From NCBI GenBank assembly GCA_025963635.1, contig JAOQAK010000070.1, positions 62,001-126,000 of the forward strand: 64,000 bases of DNA, in the 5' to 3' direction. The position numbers and the translations under genes were made by a program. Source of the stretch: Ferruginibacter sp. (GTDB taxonomy: Bacteria > Bacteroidota > Bacteroidia > Chitinophagales > Chitinophagaceae). Shown here in pieces: positions 54,780-63,999 of this stretch; position 1 is the stretch's first letter; each line of letters starts with the position of its first letter. The notes beneath the pieces are model-generated. The model saw nothing but the letters and a program-made list of their open reading frames with translations. It was not told the DNA's origin and searched no databases.

Positions 54780-56993
54780 TTATTGAATCACATTTAAAAT
54801 ATCCTGGAACTTAATGTCCGCAGATGAACTCCCTACCATCAGCTTCAATTGTCCGGCTTCCAAAACATACCCATGCTTGTTTTCATCCCAATACCGCAGG
54901 TCGGTTGCCTTCATTTTTAAATGTATTGTTTTCTTTTCGCCCGGTTTCAACGTGATGCGCTGAAATGCTTTCAGTTCTTTGCCCGGACGAATAACCACTG
55001 AATGCAAATGCTGAATGTATAGTTGCACCACCTCATCACCTGTAACTTTGCCGCTATTGGTAACCGTTACATCCGCTATTATTTCATCATTTGATCTGAG
55101 GGTATTGCTATTTATTTTGAAAGCGGAATACGCAAAAGAAGTATAACTCAAACCATATCCAAAAGGATACAACGGCTCGCCTTTAAAATACATGTAAGTT
55201 CTTCCGTTGCGGATATTATAATCCATCATGGGCGGAAGCTGTTCCATTGAACGGGGCCATGTTTGTACCAATCTTCCCCCGGGATTATAGTCGCCAAATA
55301 ATACGTCTGCCAGCGCATTGCCCATCTCCTGGCTATTGTGTGTAAGATGTACAATGGCCGGTACATTGTGCTGTGTCCATGTGATGGCATATGGAAAGCT
55401 TGCAGCTAACACTACCACCATTTTGGGATTGATCCGGTAAACTTCTTTGATCAGCTCTTCCTGTTCAAGGTAGATGGTTTTTCTATCCACCGTTTCCTTG
55501 CCATCGCTTGGTGTGGGGCATTTTTCCCAACCGGCGTTGCACCAGGTATGATTGCCCACCACCATGATCACATAATCTGCACTGGCTGCTAAATTTTTAA
55601 CACTATCTGCATCTTTGCCGGTGGTCCATCGTACAGAAATATTGTTGCCTAATTTCTTTGTTATCCCTTCCACAGGAGAAACCGTGTAAGGCGGTGTGCC
55701 GCTGTACCAATCCAGCAACACTTCACTGGCATAGGGCCCGACGATTGCGATGTTTTTAATTTTAGTTTTATCCAGCGGCAGAAAACTATTATCATTCTTT
55801 AATAATACAATCGACTTTCGGGTAACTTCTTTTACGAGCTCTTTATTCGTTGCACCCAGCCATGGTTCTTCACCATCTTTGATGGATGTATAGGGGACCA
55901 TTTCCGGGGGATCGAGTAAACCGAGTTTGATCATTACCCTGAAATTGCCACGAATCACTTCATCGATATCGCTTTCTTTTAAGAGGCCTTCTTTTAATGC
56001 TTTGTTGATGGGGTTGGTATGCCTGTCGAGGAATTGGTTGATGCCTGATTTAACTGCGGCTGCTGCGGCCCATGCGCTGTCCGGGTAATATTTATGTTCT
56101 TTCCATAGCAAGCCCAATGCACCACCATCGGTACAGATGATCCCGTTTTGTCCCCATTCTTTTACCGTGATATCTTTTAAGACAGGATGCACCATCATCG
56201 GTATGCCGTTGTATTTATTATACGCCGCCATATAAGCCCTGGAGCCTGCATCGATACCCATTTTAAATGGCAGGGAATAATATTCTCTAAACAATCGTTC
56301 ATCAAAATCTGATGTGGATCGCACCCGGTCATTCTCATTGCTGTTGGCTAAAAAATGTTTCATCAAAGAAGCCGTCATCCAATATTTCGGATGGTTGCCC
56401 TGCAAACCTTTTACATAAGCTTGCACCATGCACCCATTGAACCAGGCGTCTTCTCCGAAGCACTCTTCTGTTCTTCCCCAGCGGGGATCACGGCCAAGGT
56501 CGGCATTGGGCGCTCTTACCACCATTGCACCGGTACTGTATTTTTCGCTTTGAAAAATGTAACGTGCTTCGTATGCTTCTGTTGCTGCTACCTTCCTGAT
56601 CAGGGCGGTATCCCATGTTTCAGCGAGGCCATAGGCTTGTGGAAATGTAGTGGTTGTCACTAATTTTCTCCTGCCCCAATTACCGGGGCCGCCAAGGGCT
56701 ACACCGTGTAACCCTTCAATATGGCCGGTGCCTTTAATCCCAAGACGTGGTATGGATGGATTGGTTCCGAGGCAGGTTATTTTTTCATCGATGGTTAATA
56801 ATGAAATGATATTATCAATGCGCTTTTCTGTGTTGAGTGCAGGATTTTGAAAAGGATATTGATAATTTTTTTGCCCATCACTGAGTAAAAAAGAACCAGA
56901 CAAAAGTAAGGTGATCAAGACCGCTGTGAAAGTTGCTGACCTTTTTGGCTGAGTATACTGTTGCAATTTTTTTTTTGGATTGAATGCTTCCAT
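54780..56993 (-). CDS. GH3 family glycoside hydrolase (second)
   Basis: This 737-residue GH3 enzyme has a membrane or signal anchor (TFTAVLITLLLSGSFLLSDG, about 20-40). The N-domain has KITCLGTNPSIPRLGIKGTGHIEGLHGVALG, a KH motif (LMKHFLANSNE) and the nucleophile D289 in IICTDGGALG, where the more usual W of SDWG is G. The C-terminal fibronectin-III-like domain (VTVTNSGKVTGDEVVQLYIQHLHS) is clear. It differs enough from the neighbour to have another substrate, possibly xylosides or glucosides; this is inference. The start at 56993 (MEAFNPKKK) was chosen because the longer ORF to 57104 crosses an intergenic repeat copy. Confidence 0.9.
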   Translation of the reverse strand: MEAFNPKKKLQQYTQPKRSATFTAVLITLLLSGSFLLSDGQKNYQYPFQNPALNTEKRIDNIISLLTIDEKITCLGTNPSIPRLGIKGTGHIEGLHGVALGGPGNWGRRKLVTTTTFPQAYGLAETWDTALIRKVAATEAYEARYIFQSEKYSTGAMVVRAPNADLGRDPRWGRTEECFGEDAWFNGCMVQAYVKGLQGNHPKYWMTASLMKHFLANSNENDRVRSTSDFDERLFREYYSLPFKMGIDAGSRAYMAAYNKYNGIPMMVHPVLKDITVKEWGQNGIICTDGGALGLLWKEHKYYPDSAWAAAAAVKSGINQFLDRHTNPINKALKEGLLKESDIDEVIRGNFRVMIKLGLLDPPEMVPYTSIKDGEEPWLGATNKELVKEVTRKSIVLLKNDNSFLPLDKTKIKNIAIVGPYASEVLLDWYSGTPPYTVSPVEGITKKLGNNISVRWTTGKDADSVKNLAASADYVIMVVGNHTWCNAGWEKCPTPSDGKETVDRKTIYLEQEELIKEVYRINPKMVVVLAASFPYAITWTQHNVPAIVHLTHNSQEMGNALADVLFGDYNPGGRLVQTWPRSMEQLPPMMDYNIRNGRTYMYFKGEPLYPFGYGLSYTSFAYSAFKINSNTLRSNDEIIADVTVTNSGKVTGDEVVQLYIQHLHSVVIRPGKELKAFQRITLKPGEKKTIHLKMKATDLRYWDENKHGYVLEAGQLKLMVGSSSADIKFQDILNVIQ

Positions 56994-57029
56994 TTGACCG
57001 GAATATTTTTTTAAATAAAACGTAATTAA

Positions 57030-57078
57030 GGTTGCCCAATGGTATGCCGGTGAAAGTATTGCGACGCAACGATGACGC
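57030..57078 (-). repeat. Dispersed ~45-bp intergenic repeat, copy E
   Basis: On the minus strand it begins GTCATCGTTGCGTCGC and ends CCATTGGGCAACC. It aligns with the copy at 51391-51437 across its whole length with two small indels. It lies in the gap upstream of the second GH3 gene. Confidence 0.65.
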
Positions 57079-57172
57079 CATGAAATACATTTGCCGGTAA
57101 CCAAATTATCCTTATTGTACGGGAGTTTCCGCTAAGACAATGCGGCTGTATATTCCGGCTACATGCATTCAT

Positions 57173-57427
57173 TTATTTATTGCTTTTATATGAATGGATG
57201 TTCCACTTTACGGTGCCGCTCAATGGATCGCTTCGAAGCTGCGTGCCGGTTACAGCAACCTGGTACAACCCGTTATCGCCGGGAGGAGAAAAAAAGCCGT
57301 TGGCGAACATTACATTAGGACTGATGTCAACCGGCCCGTTGATGAGTGGCTGCATTTGTGCGTGTGAAGCATCCCCAAGGAGCATCAAGAAGATGATGAC
57401 TATTCCTTTGGAAAAATGAAGTGGCAT
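57173..57427 (-). CDS. Small secreted protein of unknown function in the glycan locus
   Basis: An 84-residue ORF has a clear signal peptide (KGIVIIFLMLLGDASHAQ) and a ~60-residue secreted tail (MQPLINGPVDISPNVMFANG...). I do not recognise a family; the mature part is short, so it may be a truncated gene or a small surface component. It is on the same strand as the GH3 and GH2 genes. Support is the signal peptide and position only. Confidence 0.45.
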   Translation of the reverse strand: MPLHFSKGIVIIFLMLLGDASHAQMQPLINGPVDISPNVMFANGFFSPPGDNGLYQVAVTGTQLRSDPLSGTVKWNIHSYKSNK

Positions 57428-57555
57428 AATAACAATCGTTTTGCTGTGAATAAAGAATAAAATTAATTCTATAATTCAACAGCAGTGGTATCGGATTGTA
57501 TATTAAAGGGTATCGATTTGTTAAGTTGTAGCGGGGAATGGTTGATTTAGTGGGG

Positions 57556-57602
57556 AAAACATAAATCGGTCGCCACCGCAGGTCAGGCCGATTTATGTTT
57601 TT
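57556..57602. repeat. REP-like hairpin, diverged copy 3 / possible terminator
   Basis: AACATAAATCGG arms enclose a CACCGCAGGTC-type core, ending in a T-run on the plus strand (57595-57602). The core CGGTCGCCACC/GGTCAGGCCG is three changes from the copies at 20541 and 57611. It is 38 bp beyond the GH2 stop and could terminate that transcript on the minus strand. Confidence 0.65.
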
Positions 57603-57610
57603 GCGTCATA

Positions 57611-57640
57611 ATCGGTCTGACCTTCGGTGCCGACCGATTC
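57611..57640 (-). repeat. REP-like hairpin directly after the GH2 stop codon, copy 2
   Basis: On the minus strand it reads AATCGGTCGGCACC...GGTCAGACCGATT, matching copy 1 at 20541-20572 over the 24-bp core. As in copy 1 it follows a TAG stop within a few bases and has the same orientation relative to the upstream gene. Confidence 0.8.
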
Positions 57641-59460
57641 TATAGCTTCTTCTTTTGCATTTCATCATAATAAGCTTTCAATATATAGAAGGCCTTTTTC
57701 TTTTTTCCGTTGCGGTCAAACAGACCTTTCTTATTCCAGCCTTCCTGGTAAACAGGATTGTTTCGCCTGGGTGAGCGAAAGTCGTTTAATATCCAGGGCG
57801 ACAGGCCGGAGAAATTAGCCGGCATGCGTTTCATCATGGCTACCTGCTCACGATAGAACCATTGCTGGTATTCTTCGCTCCATCTTGTTAAGCTATCGCC
57901 ATGAAAACCCTCCAAGGCTTCTGCGCCGGTTTCACTAAAGAATAATGGCTTATCATATTTTACCTTCCATTGTGCTGTGCGGCAGTTACTGGGTAAGCCG
58001 CCATACCAGCCAAGGTATTCATTGACGGAAACGATGTCTGTAAATTCCCCCAGGGGATCATCAACGGTTATCACACCATTTTCCGTATGCGTTTCGAGGG
58101 CTGCAGAAATGATCCGGCTGCCATCCAGTTGTTTGGCAGTTTTAACGAGGGTGCTCATGAATTTTGTCCGTGCTTCCGTAACGGGCGTTTCGTTGCCTAC
58201 CGACCAGATAATAACACTTGCCCGGTTGTGGTCTCTTGCGATCATTTCGTTCAGCTGTTGTTTTGCTTTTTGCAAAACTTCCGAATTGGCAAAATCAATG
58301 GTCCAGTAAACAGGTATTTCAGACCAAACCATTATGCCCAGTGAGTCTGCAACACGAACCATATTTTCATTATGAGGATAGTGCGCCAGGCGAACCATAT
58401 TTGCATTTAATTCTTTCGCCTGCAATAGCAACTTTAAGGCATCTGCCCTGCTATAGGCTCTTCTGCCGGGATTGGGAATTTCTTCATGGATGCAAATGCC
58501 CCGGAGGAATACAGGTTCACCATTCAAAAGTATTTGTGCACCCTGCACTTCGATGGTTCTAAAGCCAACCTTGTCAGTCACCTTATCATCTTTGGATGTA
58601 AGTATCACTTTGTAGAGTACAGGATGTTGGTAAGACCATACCTCTAATGCAGGCACGGTAAAATCAAATCCCGCGCTGTCACCATTTACGGTAATCTCTT
58701 TTTTGAATTTCAACGCGGGTATTTCCAGTAGGATATTTTCATTCACAGCGGTATTTAATTTTATCCAGCCCTCAATTTTTTTCTCTTTGGATGATGAAGA
58801 TGACTTGGCTAACCGGATGGAATAATCCGTCATAAAATTTTGGGGCATTATTACCAGTTGCACATCACGGGTGATACCGCCATAATTCCACCAATCCGTA
58901 TTTAGAGTGGGTATCTCATCCGCAAACCTCTTATTATCAACTTTCACCACCAGGAAATTGCCTTTCTCTTTTAGCAAGCTTCTTGCAATCTCAAAATTAA
59001 AAGGAGTAAATCCGCCTTTGTGTGCTCCGAGTTTTTTACCGTTCAGGTAAACATCCGCTTTATAATTTACCGCACCGAAATACAGGAACACCTTTTTATC
59101 GCCGACATCCGGAAAATCAAAACTGCGTTTATACCAGACAGAACCTTCGTAATATAAAAATTTGGCATCCTGCGAGTTCCAGTCGCCCGGAACAGTTAAA
59201 CTGTTTTTTACTGTGTAACCATGCTCTTTGCGATCGGTTTTGTTTTCGGGTACATCACTGTTCCAGTAGGCTTCACGGTCTTTTTCATTTCTTTCTTTCC
59301 AGCGGTAATCGTAAAAACCTGTTTCGTAAGGATCAACAATGTATTGCCACTTCCCATTCAGACTAATGGTTGAGCGGTTAGCAATATTTGTAACAAGGGG
59401 TGTTTGCGCATAACAGAAGGCATGCAGCAAGAGTGAGGACAGGAGAATAGCTTTTTTCAT
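57640..59460 (-). CDS. GH2 family glycoside hydrolase (beta-galactosidase/glucuronidase-like)
   Basis: This 606-residue secreted GH2 enzyme has a signal peptide (AILLSSLLLHAFCYAQ). A sugar-binding beta-sandwich (about 25-195, with WYKRSFDFPDV and GGFTPFNFEIARSL), an immunoglobulin-like domain, and a TIM barrel follow. The acid/base E424 is in WSVGNETPV and the nucleophile E510 in FFSETGAEAL. The ~600-residue length is short for beta-galactosidase and fits beta-glucuronidase-like or exo-acting GH2 enzymes. It lies between SusD and the small secreted protein. The REP-like hairpin follows its stop. Confidence 0.93.
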   Translation of the reverse strand: MKKAILLSSLLLHAFCYAQTPLVTNIANRSTISLNGKWQYIVDPYETGFYDYRWKERNEKDREAYWNSDVPENKTDRKEHGYTVKNSLTVPGDWNSQDAKFLYYEGSVWYKRSFDFPDVGDKKVFLYFGAVNYKADVYLNGKKLGAHKGGFTPFNFEIARSLLKEKGNFLVVKVDNKRFADEIPTLNTDWWNYGGITRDVQLVIMPQNFMTDYSIRLAKSSSSSKEKKIEGWIKLNTAVNENILLEIPALKFKKEITVNGDSAGFDFTVPALEVWSYQHPVLYKVILTSKDDKVTDKVGFRTIEVQGAQILLNGEPVFLRGICIHEEIPNPGRRAYSRADALKLLLQAKELNANMVRLAHYPHNENMVRVADSLGIMVWSEIPVYWTIDFANSEVLQKAKQQLNEMIARDHNRASVIIWSVGNETPVTEARTKFMSTLVKTAKQLDGSRIISAALETHTENGVITVDDPLGEFTDIVSVNEYLGWYGGLPSNCRTAQWKVKYDKPLFFSETGAEALEGFHGDSLTRWSEEYQQWFYREQVAMMKRMPANFSGLSPWILNDFRSPRRNNPVYQEGWNKKGLFDRNGKKKKAFYILKAYYDEMQKKKL

Positions 59461-59533
59461 TAGGTTATTTTATAATAATAAACAGCCTGGTGCTCCCTTA
59501 CAGGATACCCGGCTGCGAAAGTACAAAACAAAA

Positions 59534-61180
59534 TTAGTACCCTGGATTTTGATCCAGTTTAGCATCTTTATTCAAATCAACTTCACTTTTTGGAATTGGT
59601 AATAAAAGATTTTTGCTTGTTAAACCAGTGATGGGAGTAGTGCCGGTTCCATTATTGGCATTTAATGCCAGGGCACGTTCTACCAGTTTGCCTGTACGCA
59701 TCAAGGTCATGCGCCTGTTCTCTTCACCTATTAGCTCCCTTGCCCTTTCATCCAAAATGAAATCAAGCGTCATTTCTGCTGCGGTAACCTGTGGTGCAGC
59801 CGCTCTTGTTCGTAACATATTAATTGCATCGGCAGCAGCCTGCAACTTACCCTGTTTTACCAACGCCTCTGCTAATAAAAGATAGGTTTCTCCAAGGCGC
59901 ATGAGGATAATATCTTTCGTCATGGCAAATCCGAATTCACCATCACTGTTATTTGCCAGCAGATCGTACCATTTGGTGGTATTTGGCGTAAGGCGGAAAA
60001 GCGTATCTGAACCAGTGTAAGGAACAGGCTGTCCATACTTTGGAGATGCGGGATCATTGTACCAGTACTGTCGGCGGATGTTGTATTTAGAATTGCGCAT
60101 GTCACCGGGAGGATACAAGCCATACAAAACCCAGTTGCTCAAACGGAGCCGGGAAATACCCCTTCCGCCCAATGAATCAGCTATTTTCATACCTGTAATC
60201 TGGTAATAGGCTGCACCCCAAATACGGCGCTGCTGCGGATTATTGGTAATACCGCCGGGAACAGTGCTGGGATTTTCCATTTCCAAAACCCAGATGGCTT
60301 CCTTGTTTCCCTGGCTCCTGCGCTCGTTGCCATAAATAAACATATCTGAAAAGGGATCGCCGGGTTGATTGGCACGCGTTCCGTAACGGGAAGTAATTAG
60401 GGAAAATTTACCGCTACTGATCACTGCCTGGGCTTGCTGTTCGGCGAGATCATTTTTACCCATCCGCAGGTAAGCTTCGGCAAGCAACTGCTGGGCTGCA
60501 TATTTGCTTACGCGTTCGTACATTTTTCCTTTTGAATTTGATTTTACATTGTCAATATCCGGCAGCTTGGTAGCCGCAAAGTTCAGATCCAATGCAACCT
60601 GGTTATTGATACTGTCGAGCGAAGCACGTACAAAATCAGTTTTGGGAACGGTGATAGGTGCTGTAATCAGTGGCACCCTTCCATAAAGTGTGGCCAGCAT
60701 ATTGTAAGCATACCCTCTAAAAAACCGGGCTTCCGCATCGATAGCGTCTTTACCCGGCTGGCTCATTCCACCAAGATTGGGATTTTCTACATTGGCAATA
60801 ATTACATTCGCATTATTGATCATCCTGTAAGCGAAACTCCAGGTATAAGAAGCTGCAAAATCTGTAGAGATCAAAGAATTGTAGCTTGAGTAAGGAACTT
60901 CAACGCCTTGTGTTTGGGACGGTATGGAAAAGGCCACATCGGTGCCCACCTGCCAAACGCTTAGCCATCCCTGGTTATCGCTGTATGTATAAAAATTGCT
61001 AAAGTGATTGTACAATCCTGTGAGGGAAGCTTCAAAACCCAGTGAATCGGCCAGTGTTTCCGGCGCATAGGAAGAATACACATCCTCCTTTAAAAAGTCT
61101 TTTTTGCAGGAGCTAACCGTAAGCAAAAAAACAACCATGACTAATAAAATATTTATATACTTTTTCATTTTGATTTTCAT
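59534..61180 (-). CDS. susD: SusD/RagB-family nutrient-binding lipoprotein
   Basis: This 548-residue lipoprotein (lipobox LLTVSSC, signal MKKYINILLVMVVFLL) is of the RagB/SusD family. These sit as a lid over the SusC barrel and capture glycans at the cell surface. TPR-like helices are visible (AARFFRGYAYNMLATLYGRVPLI, AAQQLLAEAYLRMGKNDLAEQQAQ) and the C-terminal FILDERARELIGEENRRMTLMRTGKLVE is the family signature. It is 8 bp downstream of SusC, so the two are cotranscribed. An alternative start is the ATG at 61168. Confidence 0.95.
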   Translation of the reverse strand: MKIKMKKYINILLVMVVFLLTVSSCKKDFLKEDVYSSYAPETLADSLGFEASLTGLYNHFSNFYTYSDNQGWLSVWQVGTDVAFSIPSQTQGVEVPYSSYNSLISTDFAASYTWSFAYRMINNANVIIANVENPNLGGMSQPGKDAIDAEARFFRGYAYNMLATLYGRVPLITAPITVPKTDFVRASLDSINNQVALDLNFAATKLPDIDNVKSNSKGKMYERVSKYAAQQLLAEAYLRMGKNDLAEQQAQAVISSGKFSLITSRYGTRANQPGDPFSDMFIYGNERRSQGNKEAIWVLEMENPSTVPGGITNNPQQRRIWGAAYYQITGMKIADSLGGRGISRLRLSNWVLYGLYPPGDMRNSKYNIRRQYWYNDPASPKYGQPVPYTGSDTLFRLTPNTTKWYDLLANNSDGEFGFAMTKDIILMRLGETYLLLAEALVKQGKLQAAADAINMLRTRAAAPQVTAAEMTLDFILDERARELIGEENRRMTLMRTGKLVERALALNANNGTGTTPITGLTSKNLLLPIPKSEVDLNKDAKLDQNPGY

Positions 61181-61188
61181 TTAATGGA

Positions 61189-63999
61189 TTAACGAAGGGT
61201 TACATTAATACCTGCAACAATGGAACGAACCTGGGGATAGTTATTGGTCCAATCGCCTGAACCCCTGAAAGAGTAGTCAAATTCAGGATCCCACCCTACC
61301 CAATTGGTGAAGGTGTAGAGGTTGCGGCCACTTACATACAAGGTTAATCCAGCTAGTTTAACTTTGTCGAGCATTGCCTGTGGCATAGTATAACTCAGCG
61401 TAATATCTTTGATCCTTGTATAACTCGCATCCATTGGATAGTTATATCCTCTTACATTACTAACAGATGTACCACTTAGCCCCGGCCGGGTATTGCTTTT
61501 GTTTTCGGGTGTCCAGTAACCGATCTCTGCCGGTACATTCATACGCCCTGCTTCGTCGGCATACACCTGGTTTACATTGTTTCTTAACGCCCCCTGCACA
61601 GTTTGAATAAAAATATTCAGGTGAAACATATTTTTATAATGAAAGGTGTTCGTAAAGCCACCAGTCCATTTTGGTAAAGGCGACCCCAAAACAATTCTGT
61701 CATTTCCATCAATTTTACCGTTTCCGTCGATATCTGCAAACTTCAAACTTCCGGGTTTTGCAGCGGGATCTACCCTTGATGCATCTTCACCTTCCTGCCA
61801 TACTCCCTGCATCTGGTAATCATAAATTACTCTTATGGGCTGGCCGATAAACCAACGATTGCCCAGGTCACTTATTTCATGCCCGGCTGAATCGAAGTTG
61901 CCATACAAACTAATGATCTTATTGCGGTAAGATGAATAGTTGATCGATGATTCCCAGCTAAAATTGCTGTTCTTAATATTTACTGTGTTTACGGTAATCT
62001 CGATCCCCTTGTTCTGCGTTTTTCCAAGGTTATCAATAATGGAAGAATATCCGGTAATGATTGGGATATTCCTGTTCAGCAAAATGCCTTCTGTTTTGGT
62101 TTTGTAAGCATCTATCGAACCAGTGATCCTGCTGCTTAAAATAGCGAAATCCAAGCCTATGTTTGATCCTTTGGTTTCTTCCCAGTGCAGGTTAGCATTG
62201 CCAAGATTGCTTGCCAGTACGCCAATAGTACTTACACCGTTAAAAGGATAACGAACAGTATTATCCGTGGTAGTAGTTGCATTTATTCCAATTGCTTCGT
62301 TCCCTGTTTTTCCATAAGATCCCCTGAGTTTCAAACTGGTTACCAAAGCAACATTTTTCATAAAATCTTCGCTGCTGATGTTCCAGCCAAGTCCAACGGA
62401 GGGGAACACACCATATTTAGTTGTATTGGCGCCAAATACAGAAGAACCGTCCCTTCTTGCAGTTACGGTTAACAGGTACTTGCTATCGTAAGAATAATTG
62501 ATCCTGCCCATCTGCGAGGCATTCTTCTTAACATCACGGTAAGAACCGTTGAAACTGTTAAAAATATTGCCGGCACTAACGGTGGCACCCGCGCCTAGAT
62601 TGTTAAAAGATAACTGATCATTAATAAAGCCGGTAGAATTTTCTGCCATAGCCGTATACTCTTTCTGTTGCCCGCTATACAGGCCCGTAAAATCGATATG
62701 ATGCTTTTTGAAATCCGCCGTATAAGAAAGTATATTTTCAATGATCCAGTATTTTGATTCGGAACTGGAAACACTGGCATTCCCTAAGGGACTGTTGGCG
62801 TTTCTACCAGAGTAGTTACCAGCACGTGATGGTATATAGGAATAGCCCGTATTGAGGCGATATTTTAAGCCTTTGATAAAACCGGGTTTTATTTCAAGGT
62901 AGGCATTGCCGTTTAAAGTATTGCTCCTGCTGACCCTGTCTGTATACAACCCCAATAAAGGATTGGCGTACAATATTTCAGGAGACATGGGGAAAATTTC
63001 GTAACTGCCGTTGGAATTATACAATTGGCCATAGGGGCTCATTGCTGCAGCAAGATAAAAATTGGCCCTTCCTCCATCATAGTTATTGGATGTATAAGAT
63101 AAAGAAGTTCCTACGGTAAGGTAATCTGTTACATTGACATCCAGGTTACTGCGAAGGCTTGCCCGATGATATTGATAGCCTTGTATCGGGCCTTTCTCTT
63201 TCATGTATTCGCCGGAAATATAAAATTTGGCATCTTTGCTACCGCCGGAGATGCTTAAGTTATGATCCTGGATTACGCCGGATTGCATTACCTGGTCGAT
63301 CCAATCGATCGGTTGCTTACCGCCATAATAATTATTTCTTTCAAAGAGGTTGGGTAAGATACTGGTATCCGATAAGCCCTGTTGCTTTTTATAATCGACC
63401 CATTTCTGCAGGTAGGCCTGCGGGCTCGATGGAGTCAATATATGTGCGAGGTCTTCAGGGCCGGCATAAGCACTGTACCGTATCACCGGCTTGGTACTGG
63501 TTCCTCTTTTGGTGGTGATTAAAATTACACCATTGGATCCCCGTACACCGTAAATGGCAACAGCTGAGGCATCTTTTAAAATTTCTATAGAGGATACGTC
63601 GTTGCTGTTGATGTCGTTGATGCTCGCATCCTGGCTTAGTGGTATTCCATCCACCACCAGCAGCGGGGAAGAATTCGCTGTAATGGAATTGAGGCCTCTT
63701 ACCTGCACCGTGGCTGTTCTGCCAGGCACCGCAGAATTCTGTACAACTCCCACACCTGCAACTGAACCTTCAATTGCCTGGAAAAGATTGGTTACAGGTA
63801 TAGAAGACAACCGGCTTTTTGGAACGGAGGCCACTGAACCGGTAACATCTTTGCGGCGTTGTGTACCATATCCAACCACCACTACTTCGTTCATTTCGCG
63901 GTTGACCCCCTGGAGTTTTATCGTAAGCGGGCCAGCGGATTCAGCGGTAACTTCAATTGTTTTATAGCCAACATTACTAATGATCAGCTTTTCGCCGTT
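61189..63999 (-). CDS. susC: SusC/RagA-family TonB-linked outer-membrane protein, 5'-truncated by window end
   Basis: This is a TonB-dependent outer-membrane channel partnered with SusD for glycan import. The frame runs open to the window end: before the first in-window Met, residues GEKLIISNVGYKTIEVTAES belong to the carboxypeptidase-regulatory-like domain, so the real start lies beyond the window. At least 936 residues are present. Family marks are MNEVVVVGYGTQRRKDVTGSVASV (TonB-box/plug start), PLLVVDGIPLSQDASINDINSNDVSSIEILKDASAVAIYGVRGSNGVILITTKRG, and a long barrel with repeated G/N-rich strands. The gene directly precedes susD by 8 bp. Regulators of the locus are upstream, out of view. 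Confidence 0.96.
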   Translation of the reverse strand, partial: NGEKLIISNVGYKTIEVTAESAGPLTIKLQGVNREMNEVVVVGYGTQRRKDVTGSVASVPKSRLSSIPVTNLFQAIEGSVAGVGVVQNSAVPGRTATVQVRGLNSITANSSPLLVVDGIPLSQDASINDINSNDVSSIEILKDASAVAIYGVRGSNGVILITTKRGTSTKPVIRYSAYAGPEDLAHILTPSSPQAYLQKWVDYKKQQGLSDTSILPNLFERNNYYGGKQPIDWIDQVMQSGVIQDHNLSISGGSKDAKFYISGEYMKEKGPIQGYQYHRASLRSNLDVNVTDYLTVGTSLSYTSNNYDGGRANFYLAAAMSPYGQLYNSNGSYEIFPMSPEILYANPLLGLYTDRVSRSNTLNGNAYLEIKPGFIKGLKYRLNTGYSYIPSRAGNYSGRNANSPLGNASVSSSESKYWIIENILSYTADFKKHHIDFTGLYSGQQKEYTAMAENSTGFINDQLSFNNLGAGATVSAGNIFNSFNGSYRDVKKNASQMGRINYSYDSKYLLTVTARRDGSSVFGANTTKYGVFPSVGLGWNISSEDFMKNVALVTSLKLRGSYGKTGNEAIGINATTTTDNTVRYPFNGVSTIGVLASNLGNANLHWEETKGSNIGLDFAILSSRITGSIDAYKTKTEGILLNRNIPIITGYSSIIDNLGKTQNKGIEITVNTVNIKNSNFSWESSINYSSYRNKIISLYGNFDSAGHEISDLGNRWFIGQPIRVIYDYQMQGVWQEGEDASRVDPAAKPGSLKFADIDGNGKIDGNDRIVLGSPLPKWTGGFTNTFHYKNMFHLNIFIQTVQGALRNNVNQVYADEAGRMNVPAEIGYWTPENKSNTRPGLSGTSVSNVRGYNYPMDASYTRIKDITLSYTMPQAMLDKVKLAGLTLYVSGRNLYTFTNWVGWDPEFDYSFRGSGDWTNNYPQVRSIVAGINVTLR

